Below are positions 39,505 through 48,608 of a stretch of 64,000 bases of DNA, in pieces. The notes beneath the pieces are model-generated. The model saw only the letters and a program-made list of their open reading frames with translations. It was not told the DNA's origin and made no database searches. The DNA comes from Limobrevibacterium gyesilva (GTDB taxonomy: Bacteria > Pseudomonadota > Alphaproteobacteria > Acetobacterales > Acetobacteraceae). Each line of letters begins with the position of its first letter. Within the stretch, counting starts at the first letter, position 1. The position numbers were made by a program, and so were the translations under genes. The DNA lies in NCBI RefSeq assembly GCF_025989185.1, contig NZ_JAPDNT010000014.1:21370-85369 (forward strand), read 5' to 3'.

Positions 39505-40599
39505 TCAGACGTTGAAGCGGAACAGCAGGACGTCGCCGTCCTTCACCGCGTAGTCCTTGCCCTCGACGCGCATCTTGCCGGCTTCCTTGGCGCCCACGTC
39601 GCCCTTGCAGGCGACGTAGTCGTCATAGGCGATGGTCTCGCAGGCGATGAAGCCGCGCTCGAAGTCCTTGTGGATCACCGCGGCGGCCTGCGGCGCCTTG
39701 GTGCCGTTCACGATGGTCCAGGCGCGCGCTTCCTTCGGGCCGCAGGTGAAATAGGTGATCAGCCCCAGCAGCCCGTAGCCGGCGCGGATCACCCGATCCA
39801 GCCCGCTATCCTCCAGCCCCAGCCCTTCGAGGAACTCGCGGCGGTCTTCCTCCGGCAACTGGCTGACCTCGGCCTCGATGGCGGCGGAGACGATCACGTG
39901 GCGGGCGCCCTCGGCACGGGCCCGCTCGGCCACGCGGGCGGAGTACGCGTTGCCGGTGGCGGCCGCGGCTTCCTCGACGTTGCAGACATACAGCACGGGC
40001 TTGCTGGTCAGCAGCTGCAGCCGCCGCGCCGCCTCCGCCTGCTCGGGCGGGATGGCGGTGCGCGCCGGGCGGCCGGCGGTGAGTGCCGCCACGATCGGCT
40101 CCATCAGCGCCACCTGGGCGATGCTCTCCTTGTCGCCGCCGCGGGCCTTCTTCTGGGCGGCGATCAGGCGCTTCTCCAGGCTTTCAAGGTCGGCCAGCAT
40201 CAGCTCGGTCTCGACCGTCTCGGCATCGCGGATCGGATCGACGCTGCCCTCGACATGCGCGACATCGGTGTCCTCGAAGCAGCGCAGCACGTGGATGATG
40301 GCGTCCACTTCGCGGATATTGGCCAGGAACTGGTTGCCCAGGCCCTCGCCCTTGGAGGCGCCGCGCACCAGGCCGGCGATGTCCACGAATTCCAGGCTGG
40401 TCGGCACGGTCTTCTGCGACTTGCCGATCTTCGTCAGTGCCTCCAGCCGCGGGTCGGGCACCGCCACCCGGCCCACGTTCGGCTCGATCGTGCAGAACGG
40501 ATAATTCGCCGCCTGCGCGGACGCGGTGGCCGTCAGCGCGTTGAACAGGGTGCTCTTGCCCACATTGGGCAGGCCCACGATGCCGCAGTTGAAACCCAT
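39505..40599 (-). CDS. ychF: ribosome-binding ATPase YchF
   Basis: An Obg-like P-loop ATPase that binds the ribosome and affects translation and oxidative stress. The 364-residue protein has Walker A in GLPNVGKST (residues 8-16), switch region DIAGLVRGASKGEGLGN, a coiled-coil insert, and a C-terminal TGS domain. It begins one base after the pth stop, completing the rplY-pth-ychF operon. Confidence 0.96.
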   Translation of the reverse strand: MGFNCGIVGLPNVGKSTLFNALTATASAQAANYPFCTIEPNVGRVAVPDPRLEALTKIGKSQKTVPTSLEFVDIAGLVRGASKGEGLGNQFLANIREVDAIIHVLRCFEDTDVAHVEGSVDPIRDAETVETELMLADLESLEKRLIAAQKKARGGDKESIAQVALMEPIVAALTAGRPARTAIPPEQAEAARRLQLLTSKPVLYVCNVEEAAAATGNAYSARVAERARAEGARHVIVSAAIEAEVSQLPEEDRREFLEGLGLEDSGLDRVIRAGYGLLGLITYFTCGPKEARAWTIVNGTKAPQAAAVIHKDFERGFIACETIAYDDYVACKGDVGAKEAGKMRVEGKDYAVKDGDVLLFRFNV

Positions 40600-41178
40600 C
40601 TACTTCGTATCCCGTGTCAGCAATGCGACCTTGGTCATGAAGTCCTCGGCCCGGCCCGCCGCCAGCAGCGCAGCCTCGTCCGCCACCGCATCCAGCAGGG
40701 CGATCAGCCAGTCCCGGTCCACCTTGGCGAAATCGCCCAGGACATGCCCGGTGACGCGTTCCTTGGTGCCGGGGTGGCCGATGCCCAGCCGCACCCGCCA
40801 GTACTCGGGGCTGCCCAGCATCCGGTCCATGCTGCGCAGGCCGTTATGCCCCGCCGCCCCGCCGCCGCGCTTCACCCGCATCTTGCCGGGGGCGAGGTCC
40901 AGCTCGTCATGGAACGCGGTGATCGCCTCGACCGGCAGCTTGAAGAATGACGCGGCCGCCTGAACGCTCTCGCCCGAGGCGTTCATGTAGGTCATCGGCT
41001 TGAGCGCCAGCACCTTCACGCCGCCAATGCTGCCATCGGCGACCAGGCCCTTGAAACGCTGCCGCCACGGGCTGAACCCGTGGCGGTGCGCAATCACGTC
41101 GATCGCCATGAAGCCGATATTGTGCCGCTGCCTCGCCATCCCCGGCTCGGGATTGCCAAGGCCGACCCACAGCTTCAT
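40600..41178 (-). CDS. pth: peptidyl-tRNA hydrolase
   Basis: Releases tRNA from peptidyl-tRNA dropped by ribosomes. The 192-residue protein has the N-terminal signature [22 protein letters not shown] with the catalytic His, and the middle stretch [29 protein letters not shown]. It is 24 bp after rplY and directly abuts ychF. Confidence 0.96.
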   Translation of the reverse strand: MKLWVGLGNPEPGMARQRHNIGFMAIDVIAHRHGFSPWRQRFKGLVADGSIGGVKVLALKPMTYMNASGESVQAAASFFKLPVEAITAFHDELDLAPGKMRVKRGGGAAGHNGLRSMDRMLGSPEYWRVRLGIGHPGTKERVTGHVLGDFAKVDRDWLIALLDAVADEAALLAAGRAEDFMTKVALLTRDTK

Positions 41179-41202
41179 CCGGACGCTCCCGGCCGGACGG
41201 CG

Positions 41203-41859
41203 TTACTTCTTCGCGTTCGCCTTCGCCGGGGCCTTGGCGGGCGCGGCCGGTGCCGCCGCGGCAGCGCCGGCTTCGGCTGCCGGCTCGGCCATCTTGGTCG
41301 GCGCGGCCACCGTGGCGATCACGAAGTCGCGGTCCAGGATGGTCGGGCGCGTGTCCTCGGTGCCCTTCAGGTCGGACCAGCGGACGTTGTCGTTGATGTC
41401 GAGCGACGCGAGGTCGGCTTCGAAATGCTCGGGCACCTTCTCGGGGTCGCAATAGCACTCGACCGAGTGGCGCACGACGTTCAGCACGCCGCCGCGCTTG
41501 AGGCCGACGCTGGTAGCTTCGTTGTGGAACATCACGGTCACGGCCACGCGGATCTTCTCGCCGGGCGCAAAGCGCTGGAAGTCCACATGCTCGGGCTTGT
41601 CGGAAACCGGATGCAGCTGCACGTCGCGGATCAGCGCGCGCGTGGTCTCCGCGCCCACCTTGATCTCGTACAGGCGGGACCGCCAGCCACTGCGCTGGAT
41701 CTCGCGCAGCACCAGGCGCGGGTCGAGCGCGATAAGGGTCGGCGTCTGCTTGGCGCCATAGATTACGGCGGGCACCTTGCCCTGCCGGCGAGTCGCGCGT
41801 GCTGCCCCCTTACCTGCACGCTCGCGCGCCTCGGCCTCGATCGACACGAATTTGGCCAT
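41203..41859 (-). CDS. rplY: 50S ribosomal protein L25/general stress protein Ctc
   Basis: A 5S-rRNA-binding ribosomal protein of the long Ctc type (218 residues), with an N-terminal L25 domain (residues 1-95), a TL5-type C-terminal domain (about 95-185), and an Ala/Pro/Lys-rich tail. The start at 41859 is fixed by a strong AGGAG site eight bases upstream. Confidence 0.95.
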   Translation of the reverse strand: MAKFVSIEAEARERAGKGAARATRRQGKVPAVIYGAKQTPTLIALDPRLVLREIQRSGWRSRLYEIKVGAETTRALIRDVQLHPVSDKPEHVDFQRFAPGEKIRVAVTVMFHNEATSVGLKRGGVLNVVRHSVECYCDPEKVPEHFEADLASLDINDNVRWSDLKGTEDTRPTILDRDFVIATVAAPTKMAEPAAEAGAAAAAPAAPAKAPAKANAKK

Positions 41860-41911
41860 GGTTCGCTCCTGAACTGGAAACGCCGGCCTCCAGGGGTGCC
41901 GGCGCGGCCGG

Positions 41912-41940
41912 GATGTAGCAACAAGCGGCGTCGCGCGCAA
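41912..41940 (-). promoter_or_regulatory. promoter of rplY-pth-ychF
   Basis: On the minus strand TTGCGC (41940-41935) and TACATC (41917-41912) are 17 bases apart. Transcription would start near 41905, about 45 bases before rplY. The -10 is imperfect. Confidence 0.4.
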
Positions 41941-41981
41941 ATTCCTTGACCGTCCGGCAGCCATGCGGGCCTCATTTCGCT

Positions 41982-44543
41982 ATGGAAATCCTGCTGCCAC
42001 TCCTGCTGGTCCTGGCCCTCATCGGCGGCTACGTGCTGGGGATCGTCGGCTTCTTCAAGGCCAACCGGGCCCTGGCGGAGCTGCGCGCGCTGCGGCAGGC
42101 CCTGGGTCCGACGCCCGCGGCTGCGCCAAAACTCCCGCAAGCCTCGCCCTGGGCGCAGCCGCCCATCCCCGGTCCGACGCCGGCCGCGCCCGAACCGGAA
42201 GCGCCGGCGTCCGCCGCCAAACCCAAGCGCGACATCGAGGCGCTGCTGACTCTGCGCTGGGGCGTGTGGCTCGGTGCGGCCGCCCTGCTGATGGCCGGCG
42301 TGTTCCTGATCCGCTACGCGGTGGACGAGGGGCTGCTCGGCCCGCCGGAACGCTGCGCCCTGGCGGCAGTGCTGGGTGCGGCCCTGATCGCCGCGGCCGA
42401 ATGGCTCGGCCGCCGGCCCGCCGCCGAAGCGGCGGGCGCAGTCCCGATCGACCAGGCGCCGGCGGGCCTCGCCGCCGGCGGCGTCGCCATCCTGTTCGGC
42501 GCGGCCTACGGCGCCGGGCCGTTCTACGCGCTGGTGCCGCCGCTGGCGGGCTTCGTGCTGCTGGCCGGAGCAGCGATGGCCGGGCTGCTGGCCTCGTTGC
42601 GCTACGGCCAGCTCGCCGCCGCCGTCGGCGTCGCCGGCGCCTTCGTCACCCCGGCGCTGGTGCAGACCGACACGCCGTCGCTGCCCGGACTGTTCGGCTA
42701 CCTGCTGGCGGTGACGGCCGTGTCCCTCGCGGTGGTCCGTTCCAGCGCCTGGACCTGGCTCGGCTGGGCCGCCACCGTGGCCGGCGCCGCCTGGGTGTTC
42801 CTGGCCGCCCTTGCCGCCACGGCCGCCGATGCCTGGGCGCCGGCGCTGTTCGTGCCCGCCGCCGCGGCGCTGAACCTCGCTTTGCTGCCGCCCGCCGCCC
42901 TCGACCACCCGGTCGGCCGGCGCTTGTCCTGGGTGCCCTTCGCCACGCTCGGCGCCACCGGCCTGCTGCTGGAAGCCATCGCCCCCGGCATGGCCCCGCG
43001 CATCGGCGTCATGCTGCTGGCCCCGTTGGCGGTGGCCAAGGGCGCCACCGAGCCGCGGCTCGACCGGCTGCCCTGGCTCGCCGCGCTGCTGTTCCTGCTG
43101 GCGCTGCTGCTGTGGGCCCTGCCGGACTGGCAGCCGGGCGGCGAGGCCATCACCGTCGAGGGCGTGGTGCAGGCGGTGCTGCCCGGTCCCTGGGCGCCCG
43201 AAGCGATCCGCCCGCTGCTGACCGCCGCCGCCGTCGTCGCCGGTTTCCTCGCCGCCGCCGGGCTGTATCTGGAACGCCGCGCGGCGAACCCGCTGCACTG
43301 GGCGGCGCTGGCCGCCGCGGTGCCGGTGCTGACCCTGGCCGTCACCTATGCCCAGGTGGCGCGCTTCCAGCCGGACATCGCCTGGGCCTTCGCCGCCCTG
43401 GCGCTGACCGCCGGGCTGGTTGGCGCCGCGGCCCGTGCTGCGCGGGAGCAGGCACGCCCGCGCGCCGGCGCCCACGCCGCCGGTGCCGTCGCGGCACTCG
43501 CCCTGGGTTGCGCCATCCTGCTGCACGACCATTGGCTGACCCTGGCGGTGGCGCTGTTCCTGCCGCCACTGGCCTGGATCGAGGCGCGGGCCGACCTGCC
43601 GCCACTGCGCCGGGTGGCGCTGGCCGTCGCCGCCCTGGTGCTGGTCCGGCTGCTGCTGAACTGGTACGTGCTCGACTACCAGTACGGCTCGACCCCGGTG
43701 GCGAACGGTCTGCTCGCCGCCTATGGGGTGCCCGCCGCCGCCTTCGCCGCCGCCGCCATCCTGTTCCGCCGCCGGGGCGACGACCTCACGGTCGCCGTGC
43801 TGGAAGCCGGCGCCGTCGCCTTCGCGACCGTTCTGGTGGCGCTGGAAATCCGCCACTGGGCCAGTTCCGGCGGCCTCCGCGAACCGGGCTCGTTCCTGGA
43901 GGCGGCATTGCATGTCAGCGCGCTCGGCCTGCAGGCCACCGCCCTGCGCGCCCTTGCCCGCCGCACCGGCCGCCCGGTCCTGCGGGCGGGCTGGCAGATC
44001 CAGGGCGGGCTGGCGCTCGTGGGGGCAGCGTTGCTGCTGCTGGTCAACCCCGCCTTCACCGGCGCATCCGCCGGCAGCGCGGCGCTGGCACTGGCCTACC
44101 TGCTGCCCGGGCTGCTCGCCGCCCTCGCCTTGCGCGACCGCGCGACGCTGCCGGCGTCGGTTCCGGCGGTGCTCGGCCTCTACGCCATCCTGGCCGGCTT
44201 TGCCTGGATCGGGCTGGAAATCCGCGCCCTGTTCCACGGTGATGCGCTGTCGCTGGACGAAAGCCCGGTGGAAGACGCCGAACTGTGGGCGTGGTCGGGC
44301 GCGTGGCTGGCCTATGGCGCCGGGCTGATGGCGCTGGGCATCCGCAACGGCGGCCGGGCGTTGCGCCTGGCGGGCCTCGCGATCATCGGCGTGGCGGCCG
44401 CGAAAGTGTTCCTGGTGGACATGGCCGACCTCGCCGGGCTGTGGCGGGTGCTGTCGTTCCTGGCCCTGGGCCTGATCCTGATCGGGCTGGGCGCCGTCTA
44501 TCGCCGCTTCGTGCTGCCGGGCCGGGCCGCGGCCGAACCGTGA
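41982..44543 (+). CDS. DUF2339 membrane protein
   Basis: An 853-residue inner-membrane protein with a single N-terminal segment, a Pro-rich linker (about 45-75), then more than 20 tightly packed hydrophobic segments. It matches DUF2339, whose start LTLRWGVWLGAAALLMAGVFLIRYAVDEG is visible at about residue 88. Function is unknown; these large proteins are thought to act in the envelope. The ATG at 41982 is preferred over a TTG at 41946. It is the only plus-strand gene in an otherwise minus-strand block. Confidence 0.85.
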   Translation: MEILLPLLLVLALIGGYVLGIVGFFKANRALAELRALRQALGPTPAAAPKLPQASPWAQPPIPGPTPAAPEPEAPASAAKPKRDIEALLTLRWGVWLGAAALLMAGVFLIRYAVDEGLLGPPERCALAAVLGAALIAAAEWLGRRPAAEAAGAVPIDQAPAGLAAGGVAILFGAAYGAGPFYALVPPLAGFVLLAGAAMAGLLASLRYGQLAAAVGVAGAFVTPALVQTDTPSLPGLFGYLLAVTAVSLAVVRSSAWTWLGWAATVAGAAWVFLAALAATAADAWAPALFVPAAAALNLALLPPAALDHPVGRRLSWVPFATLGATGLLLEAIAPGMAPRIGVMLLAPLAVAKGATEPRLDRLPWLAALLFLLALLLWALPDWQPGGEAITVEGVVQAVLPGPWAPEAIRPLLTAAAVVAGFLAAAGLYLERRAANPLHWAALAAAVPVLTLAVTYAQVARFQPDIAWAFAALALTAGLVGAAARAAREQARPRAGAHAAGAVAALALGCAILLHDHWLTLAVALFLPPLAWIEARADLPPLRRVALAVAALVLVRLLLNWYVLDYQYGSTPVANGLLAAYGVPAAAFAAAAILFRRRGDDLTVAVLEAGAVAFATVLVALEIRHWASSGGLREPGSFLEAALHVSALGLQATALRALARRTGRPVLRAGWQIQGGLALVGAALLLLVNPAFTGASAGSAALALAYLLPGLLAALALRDRATLPASVPAVLGLYAILAGFAWIGLEIRALFHGDALSLDESPVEDAELWAWSGAWLAYGAGLMALGIRNGGRALRLAGLAIIGVAAAKVFLVDMADLAGLWRVLSFLALGLILIGLGAVYRRFVLPGRAAAEP

Positions 44544-44558
44544 AGGTCGGCCGTTTCC

Positions 44559-45134
44559 TTACGCGACCGGCTGAACCGCCGGCGTCAGGCTCCAGGGACG
44601 GCCGGGTTCGCAGAAGAGCGGCATGGCGTTCGGCGTGCGCACGTTCGGCTCCAGGCCCATCTCGGCCCGCAGCGCGCGGAACAGCGCGCCGTGCGCCACC
44701 ACCAGCACCGGCGCGGGCCGCGCCAGCGCGCGGTTCACCGCCGCCACGGCGCGGGCGCGCAGTGCGGCGAAGCTCTCGGCGTCGGGCGGCGTGAAAGTGC
44801 CGGCCACCCAGTCGCTGAACCATTGCGACATCGGCTGGCCTTCCTGCGCGCCGAACGACACCTCGCGCAGGCCGTCGTCGACCTCGACCGGCAGGCCCAG
44901 CACCGAAGCGGCCGCCAGCGCGGTATCGTAGGCGCGCGACAGCGGCGAGGCGACGATGGCGGCGATGCCGCGGTGGCGCAGCATGTCCGCGGCCGAGAGG
45001 GCCTGCGCCCGCCCGGTCGCGTTCAGCGGAATATCGACGTTGCCCTGTGACAGCCCCTGCGCGTTCCAGTCCGTCTCGCCGTGGCGAAGGAACCAGAACG
45101 CGAGCGGCGTCAGGCTTGCGGCGAGCGTGATCAG
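44559..45134 (-). CDS. histidine phosphatase (phosphoglycerate-mutase-like), apparent CTG start
   Basis: A 191-residue histidine phosphatase. The phosphohistidine motif is FLRHGETDWN near residue 13, the acid Glu is in REVSFGAQEG, and the second His in VVAHGAL. No ATG, GTG or TTG lies in frame between the stop of the gst gene and the RHG motif. The best start is CTG at 45134, whose last two bases begin the gst TGA, with GGAAGGA eight bases before. The next in-frame ATG (45245) would add 37 residues of gst-overlapping sequence with no similarity to the family. The phosphatase's substrate is unknown. Confidence 0.85.
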   Translation of the reverse strand: MITLAASLTPLAFWFLRHGETDWNAQGLSQGNVDIPLNATGRAQALSAADMLRHRGIAAIVASPLSRAYDTALAAASVLGLPVEVDDGLREVSFGAQEGQPMSQWFSDWVAGTFTPPDAESFAALRARAVAAVNRALARPAPVLVVAHGALFRALRAEMGLEPNVRTPNAMPLFCEPGRPWSLTPAVQPVA

Positions 45135-45754
45135 GCGGCGAGTCCTTCCTTCTTGAGCACGGCGGCCACCGCCGGGCGGGCCTTCATGCGGGCATAATGC
45201 GCCGCAAGATTGGCCGGCAGCTTCTGGCCCAGGCGGTCGGCCCACCAGAACTCCACATAGAACAGCGCCGCGTCGGCGACCGAGAAGCTGCCGGCGACGT
45301 AGTCCTTGCCGGCCATCGCCTTTTCCATCACCGCCAGGCCCTTCTCGAAGATCTCCTTGCCGCGGGCCTTCACCGCCTCATGGTCGGCCTCGCTCGGGGC
45401 GAAGTTGCTGGGGCGGAACATGCGCGAGAAGCCCTGCATGTGCATGGTGCTCACCACGTAGTCCATCGCCTCCAGCGCCCGCGCCTGGGCCTCGGTGTCG
45501 GCGGGCAACAGCTTCTTGTCGGGGTTGGTGGTGGCCAGCCAGTAGGCGATAGCCGGGAACTCGGTCAGCGCCGAGCCGTCGTCGCGCTGCAGCGTCGGCA
45601 CCTTCGACTTCGGGTTCAACGCGATGAACTCGGGCTTGAATTGCGCGCCCTCGCGCAGGTTGGTCAGCACCGCCTCGTAGGGCTTGCCGATCTCTTCCAG
45701 CAGCACATGGATGCCGACCGAGCAGGCGCCCGGCGAGTAGTACAGCTTGTTCAT
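45131..45754 (-). CDS. glutathione S-transferase, beta-class-like
   Basis: A 207-residue GST. The N-terminal thioredoxin-fold begins NKLYYSPGACSVGIHVLLEE with Cys11 where beta-class bacterial GSTs use a Cys, and the conserved PTLQRDDG and TEFPAIAYWLA place the glutathione-binding segment; the C-terminal helical domain follows from about residue 85. It is 26 bp after prs and overlaps the phosphatase start. Confidence 0.9.
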   Translation of the reverse strand: MNKLYYSPGACSVGIHVLLEEIGKPYEAVLTNLREGAQFKPEFIALNPKSKVPTLQRDDGSALTEFPAIAYWLATTNPDKKLLPADTEAQARALEAMDYVVSTMHMQGFSRMFRPSNFAPSEADHEAVKARGKEIFEKGLAVMEKAMAGKDYVAGSFSVADAALFYVEFWWADRLGQKLPANLAAHYARMKARPAVAAVLKKEGLAA

Positions 45755-45780
45755 GGCTTCCCTCTTTGTTGGTACGCGGA

Positions 45781-46713
45781 TCAATCGAACAGCGAGCTGA
45801 CCGAGCTTTCGTCGCTGATCCGCCGCATGGCCTCGGCCAGCAGCGGGGCGATCGTAGTCTGGCGGATGTTGCTGGCAAGCCGCACCGCCTCGGTGGCCAG
45901 GATGCTGTCGGTGATGGTCAGCATCTCGATCGGGCTCGACGCGATGCGCGCGACGGCGCCGCCGGACAGCACGCCGTGGGTCACGTACACGCTGGCCGAC
46001 TTGGCGCCGTTGGCGATCAGCGCCGCCGCGGCGTTGCACAGCGTGCCGCCGGAATCGACGATGTCGTCCACCAGGATGCAGTCGCGGCCGGAGACGTCGC
46101 CGATCACGTTCATCACCTCGGAGACGCCGGCGCGCTCGCGCCGCTTGTCGATGATGGCGAGGTCGCAGTTCAGCCGGGTCGCGATCGCGCGCGCGCGCAC
46201 CACGCCGCCGACGTCGGGCGAGACGATCATCAGGTCGCGGCCGTCGTAGTTCTCCTTGATGTCGCGGCTGTACAGCGGCGCCGCGTACAGGTTGTCCACG
46301 GGGATGTCGAAGAAGCCCTGGATCTGCCCGGCATGCAGATCCATGGTCAGCACCCGGTTGGCCCCCGCCTCGGTGATCAGGTTGGCCACCAGCTTGGCGC
46401 TGATCGGCGTGCGCGGGCCGGATTTGCGGTCCTGCCGGGCGTAGCCGAAATACGGCACCACCGCCGTCACCCGCCGGGCCGAGGCGCGGCGCAGCGCGTC
46501 CAGCGTGATCAACAGCTCCATCAGGTTGTCGTTCGCCGGATAGGAGGTGGACTGGATCACGAACACGTCCTCGCCGCGGATGTTCTCGTGGATCTCCACG
46601 AACACCTCCATATCGGCGAAGCGGCGGACCGAGGCACGGGTCAGCGGCAGGTTCAGCGCGGCGGCGACCGCCTCGGCGAGGGGGCGGTTGCTGTTGCAGG
46701 CGACGATCTTCAT
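45781..46713 (-). CDS. prs: ribose-phosphate pyrophosphokinase
   Basis: Makes PRPP from ribose 5-phosphate and ATP for nucleotides, His and Trp. The 310-residue protein has the conserved [27 protein letters not shown] and [14 protein letters not shown] stretches and the PRPP loop [12 protein letters not shown]. The start at 46713 fits the family N-terminus ([16 protein letters not shown]); its ribosome site is weak. In related bacteria prs is followed by rplY-pth-ychF; here gst, a phosphatase and DUF2339 lie between. Confidence 0.97.
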   Translation of the reverse strand: MKIVACNSNRPLAEAVAAALNLPLTRASVRRFADMEVFVEIHENIRGEDVFVIQSTSYPANDNLMELLITLDALRRASARRVTAVVPYFGYARQDRKSGPRTPISAKLVANLITEAGANRVLTMDLHAGQIQGFFDIPVDNLYAAPLYSRDIKENYDGRDLMIVSPDVGGVVRARAIATRLNCDLAIIDKRRERAGVSEVMNVIGDVSGRDCILVDDIVDSGGTLCNAAAALIANGAKSASVYVTHGVLSGGAVARIASSPIEMLTITDSILATEAVRLASNIRQTTIAPLLAEAMRRISDESSVSSLFD

Positions 46714-46901
46714 CGGATTCGATCCAGGAAAGACGATCCCAGGGACGGAAACCGTGGCGCTGCCGCGCATGGCAGGGCTGGACCGCTGGGCCGGGCTGAC
46801 AACGGGGGGCGAACGGGTCGCCGGCGTTCTAGCAACGCCCCGTCCGCCTGTCCATGAAGCGGGGCCCGTCCTCATCAAGAAACTGTGCGCAAATACGCAG
46901 A

Positions 46902-47768
46902 TCAGCGCTTCGCGCCACCCTGGTTGACGATCACGTCACGCACGCCGCCCGCCGCTTCCTGCGCCACCACCAGGGCGATGTCGCCCCAGTAGCCGTCCAG
47001 CGTGCCGCGCGGCACCTCGTTGAGCTGCACCACCCGGCCAGCCTCGGCGCCCCTGGCGTCCTTCACGAGCCACTGGATCTCCACGCGCATCTGCCCGCCG
47101 GCGATCGGCGCCGTCTTCACCTCGCCGACGAGGGTGAAATCGGCGCCCTGGTCGGTGTCCTGCAGCACCTGACCGAGCTTCGACAGCTGGTCGCGTATCT
47201 GCCGGGTCAGTGACTGGTTGCCGTCACCCGGCGCGCCCGTCACCCCGGTGAAGGCCACCCGCGCCGGCCGGTTCACCAGGCTGTTCGGGTCGCTCTGCCG
47301 CCGCGCCGCCTCGATATGGGTCAGCAGCGACGCCACCCGCGGCGCGGCATCCGCGGCCGCCTGCTTCAGCGTCGCCGGCGCCGCCGCCGCCCAGGACGCC
47401 GCACTGATCGGCAGGCCCTCGGTGGCGCCCTGATCGACCCCGGCCGGGTCCTGCACGGTATAGCCCGGCACGATGGTCTCCCCGCGCGTCTCAGCGGTGA
47501 TGATCAGCCGCCAGTCGGTGCGTCCGGGCGCGTCGGCGACGGCGGGGACCTCCTGGTCCACCAGCGCCGCGGCCAGGTTGCGCGCCAGGCTGTCGCTGGC
47601 GGCGTCGGTCAGGAACGCCGTCCCCGGCGCCGGGACGGCAAGGCGCGCCGGCGGCGGCTGCGCCAGCCGCAGCGCCGTGGCGCCGGGATTGCCCTCGAAC
47701 GGCCGCGGCAGCGACCCGCAGCCGGCGAGCAGCCCCAGCAGCAGGAACAGCGCCAGCCTAGAGAACAC
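46902..47768 (-). CDS. lipoprotein, unknown
   Basis: A 288-residue predicted lipoprotein with GTG start and lipobox LLAGC (Cys17). The mature part begins Pro-rich and has alternating strand/helix pattern; stretches [10 protein letters not shown] and [12 protein letters not shown] resemble envelope-assembly lipoproteins, but I do not recognise the family. It lies between pgeF and prs, a place where alphaproteobacteria often have a conserved hypothetical. It overlaps a 21-codon frame by 11 bp. Confidence 0.75.
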   Translation of the reverse strand: MFSRLALFLLLGLLAGCGSLPRPFEGNPGATALRLAQPPPARLAVPAPGTAFLTDAASDSLARNLAAALVDQEVPAVADAPGRTDWRLIITAETRGETIVPGYTVQDPAGVDQGATEGLPISAASWAAAAPATLKQAAADAAPRVASLLTHIEAARRQSDPNSLVNRPARVAFTGVTGAPGDGNQSLTRQIRDQLSKLGQVLQDTDQGADFTLVGEVKTAPIAGGQMRVEIQWLVKDARGAEAGRVVQLNEVPRGTLDGYWGDIALVVAQEAAGGVRDVIVNQGGAKR

Positions 47769-47823
47769 AGCTCACCAGCGCCGAGAGCAGAATAAGGAAG
47801 ATGAAGAACACCATGTAGGGCAT
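47758..47823 (-). CDS. possible 21-residue hydrophobic peptide
   Basis: ATG at 47823 opens a 21-codon frame, almost entirely hydrophobic ([19 protein letters not shown] then VL), ending TAG at 47758. It lies between pgeF and the lipoprotein gene and overlaps the latter's GTG start by 11 bp, as a leader peptide would. Its ribosome site is poor and no homologue is known to me, so it may not be expressed. Confidence 0.3.
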   Translation of the reverse strand: MPYMVFFIFLILLSALVSCVL

Positions 47824-47834
47824 CGGCCCGCCAG

Positions 47835-48608
47835 CTACAGCACAATGACGGATATCTGGTGCCCGATCGGCCCGCCGCCGGCAAGCGTGCGGCGGCGATG
47901 GCTGAAGAACCGCGCCTCCTCGGCCAGGGTGTCCAGGCCCGAAACCGTGACCGTGCCTGCGCCGGCGGCGCGCAGCCGGGCCGCACAATATCCCGCGAGG
48001 TCGAACTGCCAGCGCTCCGGCCGCCGGCCGGCGGCGAAGAATCGCGCGTCGCCGGGGTCGCGCGCCAACACCGCGTCGCGCAGGTCCGCCGCCACTTCAT
48101 AGGAGTCCTGGCCGATGCACGGTCCCACCGCCGCCACCACCCGCGCCGGGTCGGCCCCCAGTGCCGCCATCGCCGCCAGCGTCGCCTCCAGCACGCCCGC
48201 CACCGCCCCGCGCCAGCCGGCATGGGCGGCGCCGACGACGCCGGCGGTGGCGTCGGCGAACAGCACCGGGGCGCAATCGGCGGTGACGATGCCCAGGGCG
48301 AGGCCCGGCCGGTCCGTCACCGCGGCATCCGCGCGCGGGCCGGCACCGGGGGCCCATGGGGTCTCCACGGGCACCGCCTCCGTCCCGTGCACCTGCGTCA
48401 GGCCGACCATGCAGGCAGGGTCGGCGCCCAGGCTGCGCGCGGCCAAGGCGCGGTTGGCGAGCACGTTGTCGCGGCTGTCCTGGCCGGACAGGCTGCAATT
48501 GAGGCTGGCGAACGGCCCCTCGGACACGCCGCCGCGGCGGGTGAAGAAGCCGTGGCGAACCGGCAGGCCGGCGGTGACGGCCTCGGCCGTGGAATGGGGG
48601 GAATTCAT
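47835..48608 (-). CDS. pgeF: peptidoglycan editing factor PgeF (laccase domain)
   Basis: A 257-residue YfiH/DUF152 protein that removes misincorporated residues from peptidoglycan precursors; formerly annotated as polyphenol oxidase. Metal ligands of the family are visible: HGFFTRRGGVS, TQVHGTEAV, TADCAPVLF and AHAGWRGA, then GPCIGQDSYEV. Its ATG overlaps the midA stop by three bases (ATGA). Confidence 0.93.
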   Translation of the reverse strand: MNSPHSTAEAVTAGLPVRHGFFTRRGGVSEGPFASLNCSLSGQDSRDNVLANRALAARSLGADPACMVGLTQVHGTEAVPVETPWAPGAGPRADAAVTDRPGLALGIVTADCAPVLFADATAGVVGAAHAGWRGAVAGVLEATLAAMAALGADPARVVAAVGPCIGQDSYEVAADLRDAVLARDPGDARFFAAGRRPERWQFDLAGYCAARLRAAGAGTVTVSGLDTLAEEARFFSHRRRTLAGGGPIGHQISVIVL

